A stretch of DNA of 46,116 nt from JAXHLG01 sp964505305 (lineage in GTDB: Bacteria; Patescibacteriota; Minisyncoccia; Moranbacterales; DUUL01): the NCBI GenBank assembly GCA_964505305.1, contig CAZDHE010000006.1:1-46116 (forward strand), in the 5' to 3' direction. A model generated the notes under the pieces. That model ran no database searches. It worked only from the letters and a program-made list of their open reading frames with translations, and was not told the DNA's origin. The position numbers and the translations under genes were made by a program. This document shows positions 1 to 9,649 of this stretch, one piece after another. How positions within the stretch are numbered: the first letter of the stretch is position 1; every line of letters begins with the position of its first letter.

Positions 1-147
1 TTCTATTGTAACATTTTTTAAGGTTCGGGGGTAGGGTGTTTTTCAGTGGTTTCAGGAAGAATATCTCAATTATAACAAAAAGGTTAATAAAGTAAAGACT
101 TTGCAAAATATCTGCAATTAACTCCCGCAAAAAAGCTATTTCGCAGA

Positions 148-1575
148 TTAATTTTCTCTCAACTGCCAATCAGAAGTTACTTCGATTTCATAAGTCCTGC
201 CTGTCAAATCCTCTCTGATTACGTTTATTTCCCCCGGCAAAGAGTCTATTCCGGATTGCTTTTGAATTTTTAAATTATAGTTTTCTCTGGAAATTTTTTC
301 AGGCAAATCATATTTAAAAGTAATCGTTTTTTGAGAATTTATAGGAACATTAACCAACGCTCCAAAATACTTCTTGCCCAAATCTTCTCCAAATCTCATT
401 GCTCCAACTTCTTCAGCATTGGTTAACCAGCTTTCCTCCGGCACATAAACTCTTAAATAGCTTCTGTAATCGCTTGTCATCCAGTCTCTGGCTCTGGCTG
501 TATTTTCATAATGAACATTTAAGACGGCTTGAGGCTGCTCCTCAGAGAAATCAACGGTGTAATCAAAAGATCTCTCTATATGCAAATCCGTCTTTAAAGC
601 TCCGAGATTGGCATCCACCATCATTAAATAATCTTTTTCAAAATCTTCATCCACCTCGCCGCTCCAATTTAATCGACTTATCCTCTCTTGCAAATTATCA
701 TCTTCAAAATAAACCATCACGTCTTTATTATCCAAGTGCTCTTCCACTTTAAGCAATAAATCTTTCTTTTCCCTCCAAGTTAAATTTTGAACTCTGTGAA
801 GAATCTCTTTGGCTAAATCTTTCATTACGTATTTCCTCTTTCCTTTTTCAATATCTTGCTCTTTATAGCCTTTTTCTACTTGGTATTCTAATTTCAAAAC
901 CGCATTTTCACTATTGTACTCTCCGGGATAACCTTCAAGTTCCACCGGCCCTACCGCCTCCAAGAAAGAAAGCAAAACTTCAGTTGAAATAGCAGCCACT
1001 CCGTCAAAGTCCTCTTGTCCTCCCTGTAGATGATAAAGCTCCTCAACCTTCTCGGCGTTGGTGGGAAAATCAGGAGACCAGTTACTGTCCCTCATCTCCC
1101 AATTGCCAATACTCAACATTTCTCCCATAGGATAAGGAGGTTCAATGCCGGTAGAAATCCGGTCGTCAAAAACGTTAGTATCGTGAACTTGAATTTCCTT
1201 AACTTGCTCACCCTGAGTTTTGAGAACTCCAAAAGCTCCAATAAATCCGCCGCCGGGTCTTAATTCCATATTATTTTGAAATAAAACCAGGAAAGTTTTT
1301 TCCTCGCCGCTTTGAGTTATTTTCGGCGCTATATCAAAAATAGTCCTAATTTCCTCCTTTTGCTTTTCCGCAATAGGCATAAGCCCTACTGCAGGGCTTA
1401 CCGAGTCCAAAAAACCGAACCAGCCATTATTTTTAATTTGCCAGAAAACGGCCCACCCGCTTAAAAATAATACAGCCAATGTCCAGAAAAACACCCAAAA
1501 CTTCCAGCTCCTTTTTTTTCCGGTACTTCTTCCCAAAAACTTTTTCTCCTCGTTGGAAAATTCAAAATTATTCAT
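148..1575 (-). CDS. DUF4012 domain-containing membrane-anchored protein
   Basis: The protein is 475 aa with one hydrophobic segment at about residues 26-45 after a basic N-terminus, so it is probably anchored in the membrane with most of the chain outside. The signature LFQNNMELRPGGGFIGAFG (98-116) is the conserved core of DUF4012, a family common in Patescibacteria and Actinobacteria and often found in cell-surface polysaccharide loci. Its biochemical role is not established. It has an ATG start and no Shine-Dalgarno sequence. The stop is followed by AT-rich DNA with no clear terminator. The gene lies 84 bases after an O-antigen ligase-like gene on the same strand, which suggests a shared role in surface glycan assembly; that role is inferred from the context only. 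Confidence 0.85.
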   Translation of the reverse strand: MNNFEFSNEEKKFLGRSTGKKRSWKFWVFFWTLAVLFLSGWAVFWQIKNNGWFGFLDSVSPAVGLMPIAEKQKEEIRTIFDIAPKITQSGEEKTFLVLFQNNMELRPGGGFIGAFGVLKTQGEQVKEIQVHDTNVFDDRISTGIEPPYPMGEMLSIGNWEMRDSNWSPDFPTNAEKVEELYHLQGGQEDFDGVAAISTEVLLSFLEAVGPVELEGYPGEYNSENAVLKLEYQVEKGYKEQDIEKGKRKYVMKDLAKEILHRVQNLTWREKKDLLLKVEEHLDNKDVMVYFEDDNLQERISRLNWSGEVDEDFEKDYLMMVDANLGALKTDLHIERSFDYTVDFSEEQPQAVLNVHYENTARARDWMTSDYRSYLRVYVPEESWLTNAEEVGAMRFGEDLGKKYFGALVNVPINSQKTITFKYDLPEKISRENYNLKIQKQSGIDSLPGEINVIREDLTGRTYEIEVTSDWQLREN

Positions 1576-1659
1576 AATCTTAAGCTAAAAATAATTAAAT
1601 CTTTCTTGCTTGCAAAATTATTCGTAAATATCAATCAATCAATATGAGTCACTTCAAGT

Positions 1660-3132
1660 TTAATTCACCTTCTTCTTAAAAGCAACGTTGCCAAAATTCA
1701 AAATCATCCCATACATAAGCCAAAAAATAATCGCCGTGGGTCCAAAAATCAAAACATTCCCGGAAAATCCCTCCAGCAAAAAAATCCCGAAAATAGCCGT
1801 TGCCACAACAAACCACAGTCTTTCTCCATTAACAGTATTGCGATATTTTTTATATATTTCAGCAAAATACCGCCACAACATCCTGATCATTAACAACAAC
1901 CCGGCCACTCCATAAACCGACCAAATTAAAAAGTAGGAATTGTTTGTCTCATTAGCTGAAAAATCGCTTCTACCGAGGCTTACTCCGAATATCCAATCAA
2001 AGAAAGGCTTTTGAAAATATTCAATCCGGTTTATGTTATCTTGCAAAAAAAACACATTTCCGGAAGAAAATAAAGTGGGCAAAATTACCGCAAAAAACAT
2101 CAAATAAACAACTGCCAGGCTTATCAGCTTATCTCTCCTTAGCATTACCCCCATAACAAGCAAGCCTAAGCCTAAATAAAGCAAGCTGTAATAAGAAAAG
2201 GTCAAAAACAACCCTACAAACTGAATAATCGCCAAAAGATAAAGCAGTAATCTCTTATAAAAAAGTTTGCCTCCCCTTCCTTTAATTGCCTTAATAAAAA
2301 AATCCACCACGGAAAAAAACTCCTTGTGCAATTTTCTCTTTTTTGATAAATACTTTTCTCTATACAAATTATCCAGAATAAAACCAACGCTCAACAATAA
2401 GCCGGCAAGAATAAAAGCTGAAATAAAATTAGATCCCACCCGATCCTCTAATCCGAAACCCAAAAAACCATTTAATCTGTAGTCAAGCTGGCCGAAGATT
2501 GGATGAATAAATCTGTCTTTGGTTACTCCAATTCCCAAGGAATTTTGACTTGCCGATAAATACATAACCACACCAAACAAACAATGAAAAGTCGAGGTTG
2601 CCACAACCGCCCCAAAAAACATTTTTATCCTTCTTTGAGTTTGAAAAAAATACTGAAAGCCTATCAAAAGCATCCAAATTAAAAGCAAGTTTAACGCGAT
2701 CCACCAAACTTCTCCGGAAATTTCCACTCCCAATAATTTTCCAAAAATCAAATAACTCGCTGCGATAAGAAAAAATAAGAAAAAATGAAAAGTTAATCTA
2801 TTTTTAATAATCTTCTTATCTTCCAAGGCCAGCTTAATCATGCCTATTAAAGCAAGTACAGACAATAAGAACACAAACAGCGTCAATCCGGAATCGTTTA
2901 GTTTAATAGCCGGAAAAAGCAATACAATTCCCAGCAAAAAAATCCATCCTCTGGAAAAGCTTTTGTAAAAAATTAAACCGGCTATCGTTAAAATAAAAAC
3001 CAAGACAGCCGCCACCGCATTCAAGGTTAGCATCAAGGTAATAAAAGTTGCCGTTAAGCCTGCCGAAAAAGTCAGAATAAGCTTTCCGTCAATTTTTTTT
3101 ATAAGAGTTAATAAAACTCCGGTAATTTTCAT
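1660..3132 (-). CDS. O-antigen ligase/polymerase-like multipass membrane protein
   Basis: About 490 aa, very hydrophobic, with roughly a dozen predicted membrane helices and a larger hydrophilic loop in the second half. Near the C-terminus NNSYFLIWSVYGVAG followed by further helices resembles the Wzy/WaaL O-antigen ligase family, which joins or polymerises lipid-linked sugars on the outer face of the membrane. I chose the ATG at 3132, which gives MKITGVLL. The reading frame stays open to a TTG at 3201, but the extra 23 residues look like translated spacer. It probably forms a unit with the downstream DUF4012 gene. Family membership is inferred from topology and the C-terminal pattern, so another polysaccharide-related membrane protein is possible. 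Confidence 0.7.
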   Translation of the reverse strand: MKITGVLLTLIKKIDGKLILTFSAGLTATFITLMLTLNAVAAVLVFILTIAGLIFYKSFSRGWIFLLGIVLLFPAIKLNDSGLTLFVFLLSVLALIGMIKLALEDKKIIKNRLTFHFFLFFLIAASYLIFGKLLGVEISGEVWWIALNLLLIWMLLIGFQYFFQTQRRIKMFFGAVVATSTFHCLFGVVMYLSASQNSLGIGVTKDRFIHPIFGQLDYRLNGFLGFGLEDRVGSNFISAFILAGLLLSVGFILDNLYREKYLSKKRKLHKEFFSVVDFFIKAIKGRGGKLFYKRLLLYLLAIIQFVGLFLTFSYYSLLYLGLGLLVMGVMLRRDKLISLAVVYLMFFAVILPTLFSSGNVFFLQDNINRIEYFQKPFFDWIFGVSLGRSDFSANETNNSYFLIWSVYGVAGLLLMIRMLWRYFAEIYKKYRNTVNGERLWFVVATAIFGIFLLEGFSGNVLIFGPTAIIFWLMYGMILNFGNVAFKKKVN

Positions 3133-3541
3133 CGAGAAAGTTAAAAACAAAAAATCCGCTCTCTTAGCCGCAATGTCCGCTCCACCCGAATTTAAAATCA
3201 AACAAAATAATTACACACAACCAAGCTGGCTTTATACTCTACCATAAAATTAACAAAAAAGCAAGAGGTAACCTTAATCCTCAAGCTCAAACATTCTTTT
3301 TAAATTAGCGCCTATTGGTTTCAAAGTTTCTTATCCTTTTCTCTCTTCTCTCTTTTTCCCGAAAAACTATTTCAACCAAAATCTCCTAAAGAGTTAAACG
3401 AAGCAAACTACTTCTTGCTTGGAAAATTTGACATCAGGCCTGCCGGTTATTCAAGTATGGACAAGTTTTGCAAAAAATGTTAAGCTTTGGAAGTAGTAGA
3501 GGAAAAAGAAGGTTTAGGTCTTAAAATTTAAATCAAAATAA
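3133..3541. other. Divergent intergenic region with a possible gene remnant
   Basis: This AT-rich spacer separates the minus-strand polysaccharide genes from the plus-strand MBL-gyrA-recG run, so both promoters should lie here; no convincing -35/-10 pair was seen. On the plus strand, 3304-3531 reads as a frame interrupted once by TAA at 3481. It includes MDKFCKKC immediately before the stop and a short acidic stretch after it, reminiscent of the end of a CxxC zinc-ribbon protein. It has no upstream start codon, so it is at most a remnant. Confidence 0.3.
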
Positions 3542-4201
3542 ATGATAATAAGTTGGTATGGACACTCCTGCTTCAAGATTCAAACCAAGCCCCGCAGAGG
3601 CGGAGAAGAGGTGGTTTTGTTTACTGATCCTTTTGACAAATCTATCGGCCTCAAACCCCCTCAAGGAAACGCCGATATCGTAACTGTTTCCCATGATCAT
3701 TTTGACCACAACAATACAAAAGCTTTTAAAGGAAATCCTTTTGTTGTTGACGCGCCGGGAGAATATTCTATTCAAGATATTTCCATTGAAGGCATTGAGT
3801 CCTTTCACGACAAAAGCCAAGGCCAAGAAAGAGGAAGAAATACAATTTTCACTATCAAAAGCGAGGATATTAAAATTTGTCATTTGGGAGATCTGGGGCA
3901 CAAATTATCTCAAGATCAAGTTGAAGCAATCGGAGAAGTGGATGTCTTAATGATCCCTACCGGGGGGAAATACACCCTAGACTCCAAAGAAGCCGAAGAA
4001 GTCATCGGGCAAGTTGATCCCAAAATAATTATTCCTATGCACTTTAAAATTCCCGGTCTAAACTTAGACATCAACGGCAGTGAAAAGTTTTCCAATGAAT
4101 TCGGCGTTAAGACCGAAGAAGTCCCCAAGCTCGTCCTAAAAAAGAATGATTTAAAGGATATTGAAAATAAAGTGGTTCTAATGAGTCCGGGGAAAGGTTA
4201 A
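3542..4201 (+). CDS. MBL-fold metal-dependent hydrolase
   Basis: A 219-aa metallo-beta-lactamase-fold protein. It begins MIISWYGHSCFKI and carries the metal-binding motif HDHFDH at residues 51-56 (pattern HxHxDH). Further ligands are probably in HLGDLG and in the late PMHFK segment. The length and the early WYGHS pattern match the UlaG-like / 'Zn-dependent hydrolase of the beta-lactamase fold' group; the substrate is unknown. It starts with ATG at 3542 and has no Shine-Dalgarno sequence. It is followed by a small membrane protein gene and gyrA on the same strand, and the three may be co-transcribed. Fold confidence is high; no specific activity can be assigned. Confidence 0.85.
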   Translation: MIISWYGHSCFKIQTKPRRGGEEVVLFTDPFDKSIGLKPPQGNADIVTVSHDHFDHNNTKAFKGNPFVVDAPGEYSIQDISIEGIESFHDKSQGQERGRNTIFTIKSEDIKICHLGDLGHKLSQDQVEAIGEVDVLMIPTGGKYTLDSKEAEEVIGQVDPKIIIPMHFKIPGLNLDINGSEKFSNEFGVKTEEVPKLVLKKNDLKDIENKVVLMSPGKG

Positions 4202-4275
4202 TTTTACTGTTTACTGCAGTTTTTGCACCACTTTCCGGGTCTAAATTTTTATATCTCATTTTACCCTAAAAGCCT

Positions 4276-4560
4276 ATGCAGGATTTACTAAAAAAAATTC
4301 ATAAAAAACCCAAAGCCTACAGACGCAAAGTGGCTTATGCAGTTACGGCTTTTTTCGGTTTAGTGGCCTGTTTTTTATGGCTTTCCATCACAACCTCCAA
4401 CATTAAAGATTTACAAGGCACTCAAGAATTATCCGAGAACTTTCAAAGAGAGCTTCCCTCGCTTAAAGAAGAAAACAGCCGGGAAAATCAAGAAAGTCGC
4501 GACGCGAACTCAAAAGACAAGTCCGAAAACAGTTCTTACAAAGAATTACAGGAAAATTAA
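4276..4560 (+). CDS. Small single-pass membrane protein of unknown function
   Basis: A 94-aa protein with a basic N-terminus (MQDLLKKIHKKPKAYRRK), one hydrophobic helix at about residues 19-40, and a polar, Glu/Lys/Ser-rich tail of about 50 residues that is probably disordered. I do not recognise the family. It sits 74 bases after the MBL gene and 234 bases before gyrA on the same strand. The positive-inside pattern suggests a cytoplasmic N-terminus and an external tail. The coding call rests on the clean ATG start, the sensible membrane topology and the fit in a same-strand run. No function is proposed. Confidence 0.6.
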   Translation: MQDLLKKIHKKPKAYRRKVAYAVTAFFGLVACFLWLSITTSNIKDLQGTQELSENFQRELPSLKEENSRENQESRDANSKDKSENSSYKELQEN

Positions 4561-4663
4561 TCTTATTGTCTCTCCGAAAAGAAGTTTTGAATTAAACCCT
4601 TTTGAAAATTGCCGACTTAAAGAGTGGAAGAGGCGTGAGGCAATTTATATTAAATAAAGAATT

Positions 4664-4721
4664 TTAGAGGTCGGTACTGACAAGATGCTAAATATTCAGC
4701 AAAAGTCAGCTATTCCTCTAA
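4664..4721 (+). promoter_or_regulatory. Nested hairpin between the small membrane protein gene and gyrA
   Basis: Three nested complementary pairs are visible: TTAGAGG (4664-4670) with CCTCTAA (4715-4721), CTGAC (4677-4681) with GTCAG (4705-4709), and an inner palindrome-like GCTAAATATTCAGC (4687-4700). The distal arm runs into a T-rich stretch. It could be a weak terminator for the upstream gene or a leader structure for gyrA; the sequence does not decide between them. Confidence 0.4.
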
Positions 4722-4794
4722 TTTTATGTTTTACAATCAATTCCCGATTATCATCGAAAATCGATAAAACTTAATTAAATAATCACAGTAAATA

Positions 4795-7230
4795 ATGAGC
4801 AATATCGGAAAAGTTAATCCTCGCCAGCTTACCGAGGAAATGGAGGAATCTTATCTTTCTTACGCTATGAGCGTAATTGTATCCAGAGCCTTGCCGGATG
4901 TTCGAGACGGTCTTAAACCGGTTCAAAGAAGAATTCTTTATTCTATGTGGCAACTGGGCTTAAAAAGCGCTGCCCGATACAGAAAATCGGCCACCGTGGT
5001 CGGGGAAGTGTTAGGTAAATATCATCCCCACGGCGACAGCGCGGTTTATGAAACTATGGTTCGCATGGCTCAGGATTTTTCTTTGAGATACCCCTTAGTA
5101 GACGGGCAAGGCAATTTTGGCTCTATGGACGGAGATTCCGCCGCTGCTATGAGATACACCGAAGCCAAGCTTGCCGCCATCTCCGAAGAGATGCTTTATG
5201 ATATCGAAAAAGAGACCGTAGAGTGGGTGGAAAATTATGATTCTACCCGCAAAGAACCGTCTTATTTACCGGCTAAACTTCCCCAGCTTTTGCTAAACGG
5301 GACTATGGGGATCGCCGTGGGAATGGCCACCAACATTCCTCCGCATAATTTATCCGAATTAATAGACGGAATTTGCCTTTTAATAGACAATCCGGAAGTT
5401 TCCACCGAAGATTTAGCTCAGCATATCCAAGGACCCGACTTCCCCACCGGAGGAATTATGTATAACAAAGAAGATATCTTGGAGGCCTACAGAACCGGCC
5501 GGGGCAAAGTAGTCACGCGAGCCAAGACTAACATAGTGGAAACCAAGGCCAATCAATTTCAAATTGTTATCACCGAACTCACTTACCAAACCAACAAATC
5601 CACCCTTATTCAAAAAATTGCCGAAATGGTTAAAAACGGAAAAATTATGGGCATTAAAGATATCCGGGATGAATCCGACAAAGACGGGGTTAGGATTGTA
5701 ATTCAACTCAAAAAAGACGCTTACCCGAAAAAAGTCCTAAACCAGCTTTTTAAAACCACCGAGCTTCAAAGAAACTTTCATCTAAATATGTTAGCCTTGG
5801 TAAACGGCATTGAACCTCGAACGCTCAATCTTAAATCCATTTTGGAATATTACGTAGAACACCGCAAAGATATCATAACCAAAAGAACCCAATTTGAACT
5901 CAAAAAAGCTAAAGATCGCGCTCATATCTTGGAAGGCCTCAAAAAAGCTTTGGATCACATTAATCAAGTCATAGAAACCATCAAAAAATCCCCGACCAAG
6001 GAAGAGGCTCATAAAAACTTGATAGAAAAATTCAAGCTTTCCGACCGCCAGACTTCAGCTATCTTAGAAATGAGACTGCAAACTTTGGCCGGGTTGGAAA
6101 GAAAAAAGATTGAAGACGAACTCAAAGAAAAACTGGAATTAATAAAGGAATTAGAAGCTATTTTGGGAGATCCGCAGAGAATATTAAACATTATCAAGGA
6201 AGAACTTAGCGAATTGAAAAGAAAATATGGAGACAAAAGAAAAACTCGTTCCATAAAAGGACCGGTGGGAGAGTTTTCCCAAGAAGACTTAGTAGCTAAT
6301 GAGGAAACCATCATCAGCATAACTGAAGACGGCTACATCAAAAGACTGTCACCCGACACTTTCCGCACTCAAAAAAGAGGAGGAAAAGGCGTCTTGGGAG
6401 GAGCCATTAAACAGGGAGACGCAGTAGATAAGGTGTTAAGCACCATGACCCATGATGATTTGCTTTTTTTCACCAACACCGGCAAGGTTTTTAAAACCAA
6501 GGCTTACGAAATCCCCGTTTCCGGCAGAACCGCTAAAGGAAACGCCATAGTGAATTTTTTGCAGATCAGTCCCGAAGAGAGAATTACCTCCGTTATGGCC
6601 ATCAACAAAAATACTCAAGCTAAAAACTTGGTAATGCAAACCACTCAAGGCAAAATTAAGAAAACACCTCTTAAAGACTTTGACAACGTTCGCCGAACAG
6701 GCTTAATAGCCATAAGCCTCAACGAAAATGATTCATTAGGCTGGGTGGATACCAGCCAAGGAGAAGATGAAGTGGTAATCGTTACCAAAAAAGGCCAATC
6801 CATAAGATTTTCCGAAAAAAATGTTCGCGCTATGGGGCGAGCCGCGGCAGGAGTTAAAGCTATAAAAATGAAAAAGGATGATGAAGTGGTAGGGATGGAT
6901 ATCCTGAGAAAAACTGCAGAAGAACCTCAACTTTTGGTTATTACAGAAAAGGGTTACGGCAAAAAAACTCCTTTAAAAAAATACAAAGCTCAGAGCCGAG
7001 GAGGATCCGGCATTAAAACAGCTTCTTTAAATCAAAAAACAGGCGAGCTCATTTCAGGCCACATCATAGAAAACACCGATGAAAAAAGAGATTTAATCGT
7101 TAGCTCCGATAAAGGCCAAATCATTAGAACCTCGCTGGAGAACATCTCCCTCCTGGGAAGATCAACCCAAGGCGTTCGAATTATGAGACTCAAGGAAGGA
7201 GAAAAATTGGCCGCTACCACCGTAGTATAA
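4795..7230 (+). CDS. gyrA: DNA gyrase subunit A
   Basis: An 811-aa type IIA topoisomerase A subunit, which cuts and rejoins DNA while GyrB supplies ATP hydrolysis. The catalytic tyrosine is Tyr121 in AAMRYTEAKL. The quinolone-pocket region reads HPHGDSAVYETMVRMAQ, with Ser82 and Glu86 at the usual Ser/acidic positions. A coiled-coil segment follows at about 360-490. The C-terminal beta-pinwheel carries the GyrA box QKRGGKG at 526-532, which distinguishes gyrase from topoisomerase IV ParC. The length is normal for GyrA. No gyrB is in the window. It starts with ATG after an AT-rich leader and ends 23 bases before recG, so the two are probably one transcript. Confidence 0.97.
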   Translation: MSNIGKVNPRQLTEEMEESYLSYAMSVIVSRALPDVRDGLKPVQRRILYSMWQLGLKSAARYRKSATVVGEVLGKYHPHGDSAVYETMVRMAQDFSLRYPLVDGQGNFGSMDGDSAAAMRYTEAKLAAISEEMLYDIEKETVEWVENYDSTRKEPSYLPAKLPQLLLNGTMGIAVGMATNIPPHNLSELIDGICLLIDNPEVSTEDLAQHIQGPDFPTGGIMYNKEDILEAYRTGRGKVVTRAKTNIVETKANQFQIVITELTYQTNKSTLIQKIAEMVKNGKIMGIKDIRDESDKDGVRIVIQLKKDAYPKKVLNQLFKTTELQRNFHLNMLALVNGIEPRTLNLKSILEYYVEHRKDIITKRTQFELKKAKDRAHILEGLKKALDHINQVIETIKKSPTKEEAHKNLIEKFKLSDRQTSAILEMRLQTLAGLERKKIEDELKEKLELIKELEAILGDPQRILNIIKEELSELKRKYGDKRKTRSIKGPVGEFSQEDLVANEETIISITEDGYIKRLSPDTFRTQKRGGKGVLGGAIKQGDAVDKVLSTMTHDDLLFFTNTGKVFKTKAYEIPVSGRTAKGNAIVNFLQISPEERITSVMAINKNTQAKNLVMQTTQGKIKKTPLKDFDNVRRTGLIAISLNENDSLGWVDTSQGEDEVVIVTKKGQSIRFSEKNVRAMGRAAAGVKAIKMKKDDEVVGMDILRKTAEEPQLLVITEKGYGKKTPLKKYKAQSRGGSGIKTASLNQKTGELISGHIIENTDEKRDLIVSSDKGQIIRTSLENISLLGRSTQGVRIMRLKEGEKLAATTVV

Positions 7231-7253
7231 ATTCGGAATAAATTCTTCCTTCT

Positions 7254-9365
7254 ATGCTAAAACTCCAAGACAACGTTTCTTTTGTCCCAGGCGTCGGACC
7301 CCGAAACGCCAAAAGGCTTCAATCTCTGGGAATTCAAACAGTAGAGGATTTATTGTATTATTTCCCTTTCCGTTATGAAGATTTCTCTGTCCAGAAAAAT
7401 ATAAATGAAATAAATATAAATGAAACGGTTACTGTTAAGGGCCGAGTGAGAGAAATAAAAATTAAACCTTTACGAGGACGCAGGCTAACTGAGATATATT
7501 TAGAAGATCAAACCGGTTCCATAAAAGCGGTTTGGTTTAATTATTTACCTCTGCTTAAACATTTAACCAAGGGTAAATATCTTCAGATAAGCGGCAAAAC
7601 AAGCCTTTTTAAGGGGAAAGAGTTGTACTTCCAACATCCCAATTTTGAGATTATTTCTCATGCCAAATATTTACAAAAAAACTCCGGGAGTTCCTCTACT
7701 TTCTCCACCGGTATTCTGGCGCCCGTTTATCCGGAAAATCGCCAAGTCACTTCTTTTTATCTCAGAAAAATAATTGCAAAGGGGTTGGAAAACACTATTC
7801 TCGAAGATTTTATCCCTCAAGACATTTTAGAAAGCCAAGAATTAACCTCTTTGCCGGAGGCGATGCAAAAAATTCATTTTCCGGCTGATTCAGTCGAGGC
7901 TAAAAAAGCCAGAAGGCGATTTGCTTTTGAAAAAATGCTGCTTATCCAAATAAAATCCCTGCAAACCAAGCAAATTCAGGAACAAAATTCCGCTATTCCC
8001 ATTCCATTTCATCAAGAAAAAATAAAAGATTTTACCTCTTCTCTGCCTTTTTCCCTTACAAACGCCCAAAAAAAAGCATCATGGCAAATTATCCAAGACC
8101 TTCAAAAAAACACTCCCATGAATCGGCTTCTGGAGGGAGATGTAGGAACCGGAAAAACTTTAGTAGCTGTTTTGGCTTGTCTGTGCGTTTTGCTGGATAA
8201 AAAACAAGCTGCCATCTTAGCCCCTACGGAAGTCTTGGCCGTTCAGCACTATTATGGCATCCGGGAATTTTTAAAAGATTATTCTTTCAAAATCGCCCTG
8301 CTTACTTCTTCCAAATCGGAGTATAACGGAAAATCCATTAAGAAAGAAACATTATTTGAAAAAATCGGCCGAAAAAAAATAGACTTAATCATAGGCACTC
8401 ACGCTATTCTTCAAGAAAAAACTTCTTTTAAAGACCTTGCCCTGGCCATCATCGACGAGCAGCACCGCTTTGGCGTTAATCAAAGATCCTTCCTTCAACA
8501 GCAAGTTCTAAAAATTAACCCGAAAGAAAATCGGCCGCTTCCTCATCTTCTCACCATGACAGCCACTCCCATTCCCAGATCTCTTTCTTTGGCGCTTTTT
8601 GGTAATTTAGATTTGTCTATTATAGATGAATATCCCAAAGGTAAAAAAAGTGTCATAACCAAAGTTATTCCCCCAAACGGAAGAGAACAAACTTATCAAT
8701 TTATTCGCGGTCAAGCCAAACAAGGCAAGCAGGTTTTTGTGATCTGCCCCTTGGTAGAAGAATCCTCAGAAATGGCAGAAGTCAAATCCGCCACCGAAGA
8801 ATTTAACGCTTTGCAAGATAAAATCTTTCCCGATTTAAAAGTAGGCTTACTGCACGGCAAAATGAAACCCAAAGAAAAACAAAAGGTTATGAAAGATTTT
8901 AAAGATAAAAAATTCGACATCTTGGTTTCCACAGCCGTAGTAGAAGTAGGCGTAGACATCCCCAATGCCACTGTAATGATCATAGAAGGAGCCGAAAGGT
9001 TCGGCTTGTCTCAACTTCATCAATTCCGAGGCCGAGTCGGCAGAGGAAAAGATCAATCCTATTGTTTTCTTTTCACTTCCGAAAACGCTCCCGCCAGCAA
9101 CTCTCGTCTAAAAGCAATGGAAAAAACCAATGACGGTTTCAAAATAGCTGAAGCCGATCTTAAATTAAGAGGGCCCGGTCAATTTTTGGGCACTCTGCAA
9201 TCCGGAAAACCGGACGTGGCTATGGAATCCCTAAGCGATGTAAAGTCTATCCAGCAAGCCAAAATAGAAGCTCAAAGAATACTTTATTTTGATTCCCAGC
9301 TGAAAAAATTTCCCCTTCTTAAAAAACAAGTGGAAAAACTGCATCAAAATATGCATTGGGAATAA
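7254..9365 (+). CDS. recG: ATP-dependent DNA helicase RecG
   Basis: A 703-aa superfamily 2 helicase that remodels stalled forks and branched DNA. The order is an N-terminal OB-fold wedge domain (about 50-170), helicase motif I GDVGTGKT at 295-302, motif II DEQH at 401-404, motif III TMTATPIPRSL, and the C-terminal helicase lobe with QFRGRVGRG. The segment around SYCFLFTSE and RGPGQFLGTLQSG is typical of RecG and separates it from PriA and Mfd. The length matches the family. It follows gyrA by 23 bases on the same strand and has no Shine-Dalgarno sequence. A terminator-like hairpin lies about 65 bases downstream. Confidence 0.97.
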   Translation: MLKLQDNVSFVPGVGPRNAKRLQSLGIQTVEDLLYYFPFRYEDFSVQKNINEININETVTVKGRVREIKIKPLRGRRLTEIYLEDQTGSIKAVWFNYLPLLKHLTKGKYLQISGKTSLFKGKELYFQHPNFEIISHAKYLQKNSGSSSTFSTGILAPVYPENRQVTSFYLRKIIAKGLENTILEDFIPQDILESQELTSLPEAMQKIHFPADSVEAKKARRRFAFEKMLLIQIKSLQTKQIQEQNSAIPIPFHQEKIKDFTSSLPFSLTNAQKKASWQIIQDLQKNTPMNRLLEGDVGTGKTLVAVLACLCVLLDKKQAAILAPTEVLAVQHYYGIREFLKDYSFKIALLTSSKSEYNGKSIKKETLFEKIGRKKIDLIIGTHAILQEKTSFKDLALAIIDEQHRFGVNQRSFLQQQVLKINPKENRPLPHLLTMTATPIPRSLSLALFGNLDLSIIDEYPKGKKSVITKVIPPNGREQTYQFIRGQAKQGKQVFVICPLVEESSEMAEVKSATEEFNALQDKIFPDLKVGLLHGKMKPKEKQKVMKDFKDKKFDILVSTAVVEVGVDIPNATVMIIEGAERFGLSQLHQFRGRVGRGKDQSYCFLFTSENAPASNSRLKAMEKTNDGFKIAEADLKLRGPGQFLGTLQSGKPDVAMESLSDVKSIQQAKIEAQRILYFDSQLKKFPLLKKQVEKLHQNMHWE

Positions 9366-9649
9366 AATCATTCTAAGGAGAATAAAGCGGATAGCGACTT
9401 GAAAAACAAATCAAAAATACCTTGCTTCAATGCCTCGCTCCGGAGGCTTTTATTTCTTAACAATATTTTTATCCTCCCCAAAAATTAATCTCTCTATTTC
9501 TGTCTTGCCCTCACTTGCCTCCACTTTTTCACCCGACCTGCCTGCTGTCAAGCAGGCTTGGGCGGGCTTCACTTGCCTTCACTTGCTTCTTGCTTCTTAC
9601 TTTTCTTACTAACTGCTTAAAGAGCTATTTTTTTATTTTTATTTTCACA
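9366..9649. other. recG-leuS convergent spacer with repeats
   Basis: This gap separates the convergent recG and leuS genes. It holds a terminator-like hairpin at 9432-9447, a GC-rich imperfect hairpin around 9537-9572 (CCTGCTGTCAAGCAGG at its core), and a pyrimidine-rich repeat at about 9571-9605. The repeat contains an 18-mer found exactly at two other sites in the window. I see no gene here. Confidence 0.6.
9432..9455 (+). terminator. Probable rho-independent terminator after recG
   Basis: GCCTC (9432-9436) pairs with GAGGC (9443-9447), with a short GC-rich loop, followed by TTTTATTT. It lies about 67 bases after the recG stop and in the right orientation. The stem is short, so termination may be partial. 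Confidence 0.5.

Noticed and set aside
4795..7230. Quinolone-resistance change in gyrA
   Set aside because: Ser82 and Glu86 match common susceptible-type residues, so nothing stands out.
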